5,534 bases of DNA from QYQD01 sp040755415 (GTDB lineage Bacteria > Desulfobacterota > QYQD01): NCBI GenBank assembly GCA_040755415.1, contig JBFMAZ010000105.1:1-5534 (forward strand). The letters are read 5' to 3'. Of the stretch, positions 1-5,534 are shown piece after piece (position 1 is the first letter of the stretch; every line of letters starts with the position of its first letter). The notes under the pieces are model-generated. The model saw only the letters and a program-made list of their open reading frames with translations, did not search any database and had not been told where the DNA came from. The translations under genes and the position numbers were made by a program.

Positions 1-113
1 TCGAAAATCCCCCTTAATCCCCCTTTTTCAAAGGGGGAAATGTTTCTCCTCCCTTTGGAAAAGGGAGGTTGGGAGGGATTTTAAAATACTTTTTCAAACA
101 GCTAAACTGATAC
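1..113. repeat. Left arm of a perfect 113-bp inverted repeat
   Basis: This stretch is identical, base for base, to the reverse complement of 5411-5523. Its inner end is sharp: at base 114 the two arms stop matching. Its outer end cannot be seen, because the window begins with the repeat. The arm is itself palindromic in three nested parts: an outer stem AAAATCCC (4-11) with GGGATTTT (75-82), a hairpin at 18-38 (9-bp stem, 3-nt loop) and a second at 48-68 (9-bp stem, 3-nt loop). The remaining 83-113 is AT-rich and unique to this end of the arm. The shape resembles MITE-like or REP-like dispersed repeats. No protein is encoded in it. Confidence 0.95.
4..82 (-). terminator. Possible transcription terminator formed by the left repeat arm
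   Basis: In the transcript of the operon this stretch lies about 100 nt beyond the mvhA stop. It can fold into two GC-rich hairpins (48-68, then 18-38) enclosed by an 8-bp outer stem whose last bases read GGGATTTT. The fold is nearly symmetric, so it could stop transcription from either side. Neither inner hairpin is followed directly by a long T-run, so this is not a textbook intrinsic terminator. The role is inferred from position and fold only. Confidence 0.35.
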
Positions 114-142
114 CAAATCTCAAATTTCAAATTTGAGATTTG
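114..142. repeat. 29-bp perfect AT-rich palindrome
   Basis: CAAATCTCAAATTT (114-127) is followed by one base (C128) and then by its exact reverse complement (129-142). It starts at the very base where the left inverted-repeat arm ends, and lies 36 nt beyond the mvhA stop codon. In RNA it would make an AT-rich hairpin that could protect the 3' end or help termination. No T-run of terminator length follows. The sequence just inside the right arm is different, so this palindrome belongs to the left end only. Confidence 0.8.
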
Positions 143-178
143 AGATTCTCCTAACCTGGCGGCTTTGGCACTGCCCTG

Positions 179-1648
179 CTATTTACTCATATTTCTGGCC
201 AGGGTTTTGATTGGTTTCCCCTGTTGGATCAGCCTGACCTCCAATGGCATCTGCCCCGGCAGACAATGGGTGGCACAGGCCAGGCATGGATCATAGGCCC
301 GAAAGGCCATCTCCACCATATCCAGCAACCGGTTATCCACCTCACCGTTTTTGATCAGCTTTCCGGCCGCCTTCCTGACCGACATGCCCATAGCGGCATT
401 ATTTTGTACGGTAGCCACAATCAGGTTTACCTTTTTGACGATCCCCTGGTCATCGGTGATGTAGTGGTGATAAAGCGTACCCCGCGCCGCCTCTACAACC
501 CCCACCCCTTCGGCAGGCTTTTCTGTGGGCAAGGTCCGCACCTCCGGGCTGGTAATCTCCGGGTCCTGGGACAGCCGGAGAACCTCTTCACAAGCAAAGA
601 GGTTTTCTATCAACCGTGCCCAGTGGAAGGCCAGGGTATTGTGAACGGGTTTTCGACCGAAAAAGGCGAAGAACTTTTCATAGGCCTCCTGTGCAAGGGG
701 CGTTGCCATGCCCTCCGCCACATTCAGGCGGGCCAGGGAATTGACCCGGTAAACCCCGCTCTCCGGTCCATCCACGAGACCTTTCCAGCCTACCGCTTTC
801 AGATAGGGAAATTTCAGATAAGACCACGGTTCCACACGTTCTCCGATGTGCTGGAGGTAATCTGCCGCATCAAATGTGACAAATTCTTTACCCCGGGGGT
901 CCACAACACGCACCTGCCCATCGTAAAAGTTCACGTATCCGTGTTTATCTATGAGACCGGCGTAATATGTCTCATGGTGATAGATATCGCCCAGAATCAA
1001 ATCGGCATACTTTTTATTACCAAGCACGAGGTCCTCAAAGATCTTGAGACTCTTCTGCGCAAAGGCAACCAGAGACCTCCCCATTCGCTCGACCTCTTTT
1101 CTCTCGTCCCCGCTCAGCGGTTTTGACATCCCGCCGGGGATGGAGGCCACAGGATGGATCGGGTGGCCGGCAATAATACCCTGTATCTTCTGGGCATACC
1201 CCCGGTTCTTCAACACCTCGATCCCGACATCCTTGCCCACGGCGTCAATCAGGCCGATGACGTTTCTTCTCGCCGGATCGGCCTCTGCCCCGGGGACAAA
1301 ATCCGGGGCGGCCAGGGCAAAGAAATGAAGGATATGACTATGGGCGATATGTGCGTTATAAAAGAGTTCCCGCAACTTGCGCGCCGCCGTTGGGATCTTC
1401 ACCTTATAAACGGCATCCGCCGCCTTGGAAGAGGCCATATGATGAGCGCCGGGACAGACACCGCAGATCTTGGGCATGATGCGCGGCAACTCCTCCACCG
1501 GACGTCCCTGACAGAACTTTTCAAAACCCCGCAGCTCTACCACCTGAAAGTAGGTATCGCTGACGTTTCCCTGGTCATCGAGAAAGATATCGATCTTTCC
1601 GTGGCCTTCCAGTCTGGTTATCGGAGAGATGGTAATCTTCTGTGCCAT
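179..1648 (-). CDS. mvhA: [NiFe]-hydrogenase large subunit, MvhA-like (group 3c type)
   Basis: This is the catalytic subunit for H2 oxidation at a Ni-Fe centre in the cytoplasm. It has 489 residues, slightly longer than typical MvhA. The N-terminal RLEGH motif sits at 12-16. The first Ni-binding CxxC is Cys62/Cys65 in KICGVCPGAHH, and the second is Cys455/Cys458 in DPCLACATH. The HP-x(5)-PGG stretch (165-173) and an EAARG motif (386-390, usually EAPRG) are also present. The protein ends with 28 residues after His461, the position where a maturation endopeptidase normally cuts; no such protease gene is in the window. The ATG at 1648 has a good ribosome site, AGGGAG, 9 nt upstream, which overlaps the mvhG stop codon 13 nt away and suggests coupled translation. 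No signal peptide or membrane segment is seen, as expected for group 3. The family call is firm; the 3c subgroup is based on the neighbours. Confidence 0.95.
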   Translation of the reverse strand: MAQKITISPITRLEGHGKIDIFLDDQGNVSDTYFQVVELRGFEKFCQGRPVEELPRIMPKICGVCPGAHHMASSKAADAVYKVKIPTAARKLRELFYNAHIAHSHILHFFALAAPDFVPGAEADPARRNVIGLIDAVGKDVGIEVLKNRGYAQKIQGIIAGHPIHPVASIPGGMSKPLSGDERKEVERMGRSLVAFAQKSLKIFEDLVLGNKKYADLILGDIYHHETYYAGLIDKHGYVNFYDGQVRVVDPRGKEFVTFDAADYLQHIGERVEPWSYLKFPYLKAVGWKGLVDGPESGVYRVNSLARLNVAEGMATPLAQEAYEKFFAFFGRKPVHNTLAFHWARLIENLFACEEVLRLSQDPEITSPEVRTLPTEKPAEGVGVVEAARGTLYHHYITDDQGIVKKVNLIVATVQNNAAMGMSVRKAAGKLIKNGEVDNRLLDMVEMAFRAYDPCLACATHCLPGQMPLEVRLIQQGKPIKTLARNMSK

Positions 1649-1661
1649 GCTGATAATCTCC

Positions 1662-2675
1662 CTATTTTCTTGTCTTATTCCGGCCGTCCTTGAGGGTCCG
1701 GTTGATAATGGCGGTGGGCAGGGTAAACCGGTAAAAAGTCCCCAGCGGATCCTTGATGCTGTTCACGGCCGCCTTCATCTCCGGTATGGCCAGGGCATCC
1801 TCGCCCCCCGGGCCGACTATCGAGCCAAAGGCAGACAGGGCCTCCGCTCCGGGGTCCAGCATCCTTTCCGTCGGTCCGAAACAGCCACGGCAAGGCATGT
1901 TCGCATTTATACATTTTCCACCGCAGCCACCCCGGGTAAACGGGCCCATACAGATGACTCCCTGCTCCAGAAAGCAAATATCCGGATTGGCAATCATCTC
2001 GTGGGGCCGGTTGATCCTGACCATCCTCGTGCCGGTGCGCGTACTGAGCCGCTGGCATTCATCACAAAGCGCCTTTTGCGAAGCAATCACCGTCCCGGGA
2101 GGCGGAAGCTCTCCGGAATGAGCGTAGGCGGCGATTATGTTTATGGCATCAAGGATGCGTTCCTCGGTAGGGGGACACCCGGGCAGATAGTAATCGACCT
2201 TTACCACCTGGTTTAAGGCGTACACCGTGTCAAAAAACTCGGGGAGAGTGACCTCTCCTTCAGGCACCCGGCATACCGTTTGAGGGTCCACGCCCTCTGG
2301 ATTGACCGTAGATGGCGTCTCGTGGTAGGCCACGTCAAAAATTCCCGCCCGGTCAGAGAGATTCGCCAGGCCCGGGATCCCGCCGAAGCAGGCACAGGCA
2401 CCGTAAGCAATCAACACCTTACAGCGCTCACGCAACATCAGGGCGTCTTCCATCTGTTCCGAGCTGCGCACCGCCCCATTGAAAAGGCCAATATCAATAC
2501 TTCCCGGGCCCAGGGCCAGTACATCCTGCCGTTTAAAGTCCGTGGCTACCGGCCAGTAGAGGATATCCGCAATATCCAGGACACTGAAGATCTTCTCCTC
2601 AATATCAAGGAGGGAGACATCGCATCCTCCACAAGCGCTCGCCCAGTTCATCACGATCTTTTTCTTATCTGCCAT
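1662..2675 (-). CDS. mvhG: [NiFe]-hydrogenase small subunit, MvhG-like
   Basis: This subunit carries electrons from the Ni-Fe site of MvhA toward MvhD/HdrA. It has 337 residues from the ATG at 2675. Proximal-cluster ligands are visible as Cys15/Cys18 (ACGGCD), Cys94 (GACAC) and Cys167 (LPGCPP). The C-terminal half holds Cys204/Cys207 (LCDEC), Cys234, Cys242, Cys251, Cys255, Cys262 and Cys265, in the TRGGCGGKC and PCRGCFGP context typical of the two outer [4Fe-4S] clusters of MvhG/FrhG. Cys96 is an additional cysteine next to the proximal ligand. There is no twin-arginine signal, so the enzyme is cytoplasmic. A GTG at 2684 would add three residues, but the ATG has AGGAG at an ideal 8-nt spacing, whereas the GTG sits too close to its upstream purine run. 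The first 11 nt overlap the end of the hdrA-mvhD gene, so translation is probably coupled. Confidence 0.95.
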   Translation of the reverse strand: MADKKKIVMNWASACGGCDVSLLDIEEKIFSVLDIADILYWPVATDFKRQDVLALGPGSIDIGLFNGAVRSSEQMEDALMLRERCKVLIAYGACACFGGIPGLANLSDRAGIFDVAYHETPSTVNPEGVDPQTVCRVPEGEVTLPEFFDTVYALNQVVKVDYYLPGCPPTEERILDAINIIAAYAHSGELPPPGTVIASQKALCDECQRLSTRTGTRMVRINRPHEMIANPDICFLEQGVICMGPFTRGGCGGKCINANMPCRGCFGPTERMLDPGAEALSAFGSIVGPGGEDALAIPEMKAAVNSIKDPLGTFYRFTLPTAIINRTLKDGRNKTRK

Positions 2676-5127
2676 GAGTCTCACTCCTCTCCCTGGTGTT
2701 CACGGCCACCGGATTGGGACCAAGTTCACGCAGGTCGCGGTCCATTGCAGTTATGGTATCAGCAAACTTCTGTGAGTGCGGGACCCCTATGTAATCAAAC
2801 TTCAGCCGCTTCTCACTCAGCCCTAGTTGGGCCATGAGTTTCTGCATCAGGGACGTCCTCTTGTCCGTCAGGTAATTTCCGTTCACGTGATGACAACTCC
2901 CGGGTGGACATCCACCTACGAGGATGCCGTCCACTCCGCGCCGGAACATCTCCATAACGAGAGCAGAATTCACCGACGAAGAACACCGGATACGGATGCT
3001 GCGGAAGTTAGCCGGGAGCTTCAAACCGTTCGCTCCGGCAAGGTCCGCTCCACAGTAGGAACACCAGTAACAGAGCAAGGCCATAATCCTGGGTGCGCCG
3101 GGGGGTACACCTTGAAAGGCGACATCGACCTGATCAAGGATCTGCTGTTCCGTGAAGTTGATCAGCTCTGCGGCATGCGTGGGACAGGCCGCAATACAGA
3201 AACCGCAGCCCTGACAGAATGCCGGATCGCTCAATGCCCCGTTTTCCGTGATGCGGATAGCCCCGTGCGGGCAAACCGTCTCACAGATTCGGCAGCGGAC
3301 GCAGGCAGCCGGGTCAATGCGGCTCACAAACTTCAGAATCTCCTTTTCCCCTTTGATGAGGTAGGGGGCCGCCTTCATCGCCGCGGCGCTGCCCTGCTCC
3401 ACACTCTGCTGCACAACCTTCGGTCCGCTCGCTGCGCCGACTACATACACCCGGTCCACAAAGGACTCTGTGGGCCGGAAAATACGCGGCTGGTTTTCCA
3501 TGGGAAACCCAAACTGGTCGGTCTGGAGGCCGAGTTTACGAACCAGCGGCTGTGCCTCTCTCCGGGGCGTCTGGGCCGAGGCCAGGACAACTAGATCAGC
3601 GTCCAAGGTGACAAAACCTTCGGCATCAAAAGTGTGCGCAGCGCCGGCGGAGGTATATCCGTCTTCCAGTCGCGCGACACGAATCCTTACCCCATCGTCA
3701 CTTCCGGTGATCCCTTCAATCTCTCCCTGCAAAAATTCGATACCCATCCTTTTCACGTGATCATACATGGCCTCGAAGGCTCGCTCATAGGCCCGTATAT
3801 CATAATAGTAGATCACGGTAATATCCGTCTCACCCATGGTAAGGCCTAATCGCTCGACCTGTTTCATAGTAATCCCGCAACAGGTCTTCGAGCAATACGG
3901 CACACCCTCGCCTCTCTTTTCCCTGGTTGCCCTTGATCCGGCACAAAGGACAAAGACGATATGCCGGGGGACCTCGCCATTTGAAGGACGCCTTACCCCT
4001 CGATCAAGTAACCGCTCAAATTCCATACCCGAAATTACATCGGGGAGGCTATAGTTGAACTCACGGTTCCGGCTAAGGTCATAGGTGTCAAATCCTGTAG
4101 AGAGGAAGACGGCACCGAAGTCCTCTTCTCTCTCTTCCGCCTGCGCCGCAAGATTAATGGCCCCGGCCGGGCATACCTCGACACACTTCCCGCACCCGGT
4201 GCACGCCCGCTCCAGGATATTATAGGCATCCGGAACCGCCCGAGGGAAATCCTTATCTATGGCCTTTCTTCGAAACAGCCCCTCCTCGAACTCGCTCGCT
4301 GTCTCCTCCGGACAAACTTCGGCGCACTTTCCGCAGGAAATACATCTTTCCTGATCCACAAAACGGGCTCCTATCCGGATGCGGGCCTGAAAATTCCCAT
4401 TAACTCTTTCGATATCAGCGACCTCCGCGGCCGTAAGACACTGTACATTCGGATGGAACATGCTGCCCGCGGCCTGCACCGGGCCGACACAGATACTCAC
4501 GCACCGCCCGGGCCAGTTTTCGGTCTGAAAGAGAAAGGGAACCTGACACATACGCCCCCCCAGGTATGTCCCCCGTTCCACCAGTGTTACCTGTTGTCCA
4601 AGGGCTGCCAGATCCTGGGCGGCCTGCAGGCCGGCCGGCCCGCCACCTATTACCAAGGCCCTGGGCGCTACCTTGATCGCCGGCGGGCGCGGGGTGTCCA
4701 ATTTCAACCTGACATGCGCCATACGGAGGACGTCAAGGGCCTTGGCCGTCGCCGCGCTTCGGTCATCATGGACCCAGGCACACTGTTCCCGGATATTTGC
4801 CACCTCAAACATGGCCTTATCTATCTGTGTGCTTTCCAGTACGGTGCTTATCTGCTGCTCGGGAAAACGAAGTGACGACCGCGCAGAGCATCCGGCAAAG
4901 AGGAACCGATCGATGTCGTTCTCCCTAAGCTCCGCCCGGAGCCGGGCCAGTTCCTCCGTGTTGCACAGCGCATCCACACGCCTCACCGTGACCACGCCGG
5001 CCATCTCTCGCGCCCTCTCAACAAGATATAACGTATCTACGTTCGTGGAAATCCGCCCCTGGCAGTCACATATCCAAACGCCTATGCGCGGTTTATTTAC
5101 TGCTGAGGAAGTGCTTTCTACTGTCAT
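2665..5127 (-). CDS. hdrA: HdrA-MvhD fusion: FAD and iron-sulfur electron-transfer (bifurcating-type) subunit
   Basis: This is an 820-residue HdrA with MvhD fused to its C-terminus (numbering from the ATG at 5127). In order: an N-terminal HdrA domain (about 10-140) with Cys20, Cys22, Cys55, Cys80 and Cys116, including ANIREQCAWVH. Next comes an FAD-binding thioredoxin-reductase-like fold starting at GGGPAG (161-166) with Glu184 and YLGGRM. An inserted ferredoxin domain has Cys262/265/268/272 and Cys309/312/315/319. The FAD fold resumes with the PYCSKTCC segment (Cys412, 416, 417) and VVGAASGP. A second ferredoxin domain has Cys609/612/615/619 and Cys638/641/644/648. The MvhD domain (about 680-820) has CYWCSYCGADLAG (Cys686, 689, 692), Cys715 and GGCPPGSCH (Cys740, 745). 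In known Mvh-Hdr complexes HdrA's FAD splits electron pairs between ferredoxin and HdrBC; that role is inferred here. As first gene of the operon it sets the link from hydrogenase to flavin. HdrB and HdrC are absent. Confidence 0.95.
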   Translation of the reverse strand: MTVESTSSAVNKPRIGVWICDCQGRISTNVDTLYLVERAREMAGVVTVRRVDALCNTEELARLRAELRENDIDRFLFAGCSARSSLRFPEQQISTVLESTQIDKAMFEVANIREQCAWVHDDRSAATAKALDVLRMAHVRLKLDTPRPPAIKVAPRALVIGGGPAGLQAAQDLAALGQQVTLVERGTYLGGRMCQVPFLFQTENWPGRCVSICVGPVQAAGSMFHPNVQCLTAAEVADIERVNGNFQARIRIGARFVDQERCISCGKCAEVCPEETASEFEEGLFRRKAIDKDFPRAVPDAYNILERACTGCGKCVEVCPAGAINLAAQAEEREEDFGAVFLSTGFDTYDLSRNREFNYSLPDVISGMEFERLLDRGVRRPSNGEVPRHIVFVLCAGSRATREKRGEGVPYCSKTCCGITMKQVERLGLTMGETDITVIYYYDIRAYERAFEAMYDHVKRMGIEFLQGEIEGITGSDDGVRIRVARLEDGYTSAGAAHTFDAEGFVTLDADLVVLASAQTPRREAQPLVRKLGLQTDQFGFPMENQPRIFRPTESFVDRVYVVGAASGPKVVQQSVEQGSAAAMKAAPYLIKGEKEILKFVSRIDPAACVRCRICETVCPHGAIRITENGALSDPAFCQGCGFCIAACPTHAAELINFTEQQILDQVDVAFQGVPPGAPRIMALLCYWCSYCGADLAGANGLKLPANFRSIRIRCSSSVNSALVMEMFRRGVDGILVGGCPPGSCHHVNGNYLTDKRTSLMQKLMAQLGLSEKRLKFDYIGVPHSQKFADTITAMDRDLRELGPNPVAVNTRERSETHGR
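2684..2688 (-). promoter_or_regulatory. Ribosome binding site that decides the mvhG start
   Basis: AGGAG lies 8 nt upstream of the ATG at 2675 and inside the 3' end of the preceding gene. Its last base is the first base of the competing GTG codon at 2684, so that GTG could not use this site. The ATG is therefore preferred. Confidence 0.75.
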
Positions 5128-5134
5128 TCCCTTC

Positions 5135-5140
5135 ACCCCC
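5135..5140 (-). promoter_or_regulatory. Ribosome binding site that decides the hdrA-mvhD start
   Basis: GGGGGT, able to pair with the 16S rRNA tail through one G-U pair, lies 7 nt upstream of the ATG at 5127. An in-frame GTG at 5136 would add three residues (M-K-G) but overlaps this site, so the ATG is the better start. Confidence 0.6.
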
Positions 5141-5164
5141 GGTTAATCGGTCTTTTGCCTGGCA

Positions 5165-5175
5165 ACCTGTCAGGT
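5165..5175. promoter_or_regulatory. Small dyad ACCTGTCAGGT in the operon leader
   Basis: ACCTG and its exact reverse complement CAGGT are separated by one base. The dyad lies about 40 nt upstream of the hdrA start codon and downstream of the promoter candidate, so it would be in the leader and could act as a repressor site. It is flanked by two CCTGG copies in direct orientation (5158-5162 and 5179-5183). It is short enough to arise by chance; no regulator family is recognised. Confidence 0.3.
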
Positions 5176-5222
5176 CTTCCTGGTGGCTACCTTCGCCTGT
5201 ATTGCCCCGCTGTTCAAAACAT

Positions 5223-5251
5223 AATATATTCTTTTATCACATATCAGTTAA
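5223..5251 (-). promoter_or_regulatory. Sigma70-type promoter candidate for the hydrogenase operon
   Basis: Reading the minus strand, TTAACT (5251-5246, four of six matches to TTGACA) is followed by exactly 17 bases and then TATATT (5228-5223, five of six matches to TATAAT). Transcription would start near 5215 and give a leader of about 88 nt before the ATG at 5127. No other pair with a comparable fit was seen in 5128-5410. An overlapping TATTAT at 5226-5221 is a second possible -10, with 19-bp spacing. The promoter lies inside the inverted repeats, so the operon carries its own start signal. Confidence 0.55.
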
Positions 5252-5330
5252 GAAAGTAAACCCCCTATTAACTCAAATCCACCGCCCTATTTTCATACGA
5301 GTCAGCTCCTGACCGTAAACACATCGTGGT

Positions 5331-5342
5331 TGCTGTACAGCA
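5331..5342. promoter_or_regulatory. 12-bp perfect palindrome TGCTGTACAGCA
   Basis: The sequence is its own reverse complement and lies about 80 bp upstream of the -35 box of the promoter candidate, where an activator or repressor dimer could bind. The match stops at 12 bp on both sides. No known regulator is recognised, so the function is open. Confidence 0.35.
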
Positions 5343-5410
5343 TGATTTCAAATCCGAAATCCGAAGCACGAATCTCGAAACAATATCCAATCACCAAAAT
5401 TCAAAAAATT
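5343..5410. repeat. AT-rich repeat-like stretch inside the right arm
   Basis: This stretch contains the tandem near-repeats AAATCCGAAATCCGAAG and CGAATCTCGAAAC followed by AT-rich sequence up to the right inverted-repeat arm. Sequence of this style is known to me as a common intergenic repeat type in environmental bacteria. It holds a short open frame on the minus strand (5400 down to 5302, 32 codons) of low-complexity composition that I do not consider a gene. Confidence 0.4.
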
Positions 5411-5523
5411 GTATCAGTTTAGCTGTTTGAAAAAGTATTTTAAAATCCCTCCCAACCTCCCTTTTCCAAAGGGAGGAGAAACATTTCCCCCTTTGAAAAA
5501 GGGGGATTAAGGGGGATTTTCGA
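5411..5523. repeat. Right arm of the perfect 113-bp inverted repeat
   Basis: This is the exact reverse complement of 1-113. It carries the same three palindromic parts, here as an outer stem closing 5442-5520 and hairpins at 5456-5476 and 5486-5506. It lies about 160 bp upstream of the promoter candidate and could shield the operon from read-through from outside. The 11 bases beyond it (5524-5534) are GC-rich and unrelated, and they mark a possible outer edge of the repeat at 5523. Confidence 0.95.
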
Positions 5524-5534
5524 GGCGCCGTTTT

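Noticed and set aside
164..180. A TGGCAC...TGC pattern resembling a sigma54 promoter on the plus strand
   Set aside because: The GG-to-GC distance is one base short of the fixed sigma54 spacing, and no gene lies downstream on the plus strand; the site would run into mvhA in antisense.
224..1126. A 300-codon open frame on the plus strand
   Set aside because: It lies wholly opposite mvhA, whose active-site motifs and ribosome site make the minus strand the coding one. The plus-strand product shows no recognisable domain. Long antisense frames are expected opposite GC-rich coding DNA.
1675..2058. A second minus-strand frame inside mvhG
   Set aside because: It overlaps mvhG in a different frame. 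Only the mvhG frame shows the iron-sulfur cysteine pattern, and that frame is intact throughout, so no frameshift or nested gene is needed.
2280..3594. Plus-strand frames at 2280-2837 and 2827-3594
   Set aside because: Both lie opposite mvhG and hdrA-mvhD and show no domain or convincing ribosome site. They are antisense shadows of the real genes.
5302..5400. A 32-codon open frame on the minus strand upstream of the promoter, with an inner ATG at 5343
   Set aside because: Most of it is the AT-rich repeat-like stretch, it has no ribosome site, and it lies upstream of the likely transcription start. A 13-residue peptide from the ATG cannot be supported.
1..5534. CRISPR arrays, tRNA or rRNA genes, transposase or integrase genes
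   Set aside because: No regularly spaced direct repeats, cloverleaf tRNA patterns, rRNA-like stretches or transposase motifs were seen on either strand. The only repeats are the inverted arms and short palindromes described.

Overview
The window is dominated by one three-gene operon on the minus strand that encodes a hydrogen-oxidising, flavin-containing complex of the heterodisulfide-reductase/hydrogenase type. In transcription order the genes are: a fusion of HdrA with MvhD (5127 down to 2665), the [NiFe]-hydrogenase small subunit MvhG (2675 down to 1662) and the large subunit MvhA (1648 down to 179). They are packed head to tail, with an 11-nt overlap and then a 13-nt gap. All three frames are intact, with no frameshift or internal stop.

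How they should work together: MvhA carries both CxxC motifs for the Ni-Fe site, and MvhG has the cysteines for three [4Fe-4S] clusters. The MvhD tail of the fusion has a [2Fe-2S]-type cysteine set, which in known Mvh-Hdr complexes passes electrons to HdrA. The HdrA part carries an FAD fold and four classic ferredoxin cysteine motifs, plus the cysteine-rich N-terminal HdrA domain. Electrons from H2 can therefore be traced from Ni-Fe to FAD within this operon. HdrB and HdrC, the usual high-potential exit, are not in the window, and neither are MvhB or hydrogenase maturation genes. The final acceptors cannot be read from this sequence.

Layout: 1-113 is one arm of a perfect inverted repeat. 114-142 is a perfect AT-rich palindrome, and 143-178 is a short spacer behind the mvhA stop. 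179-5127 is the operon. 5128-5410 is the upstream control region, with a good sigma70-type promoter candidate (5223-5251), two small dyads and an AT-rich repeat-like stretch. 5411-5523 is the second repeat arm, an exact reverse complement of 1-113, and 5524-5534 is 11 bases of outside sequence. The operon and its promoter therefore lie wholly between two 113-bp inverted repeats, with no transposase between them.

Organism: strong Shine-Dalgarno sites, a group 3c-like hydrogenase, an HdrA-MvhD fusion and palindromic dispersed repeats of the 'CCCCCTTT...AAAGGGGG' kind suggest a strictly anaerobic bacterium, perhaps a sulfate reducer or syntroph of Desulfobacterota or Nitrospirota type. This is inference from general family knowledge; nothing in the window fixes the taxon.
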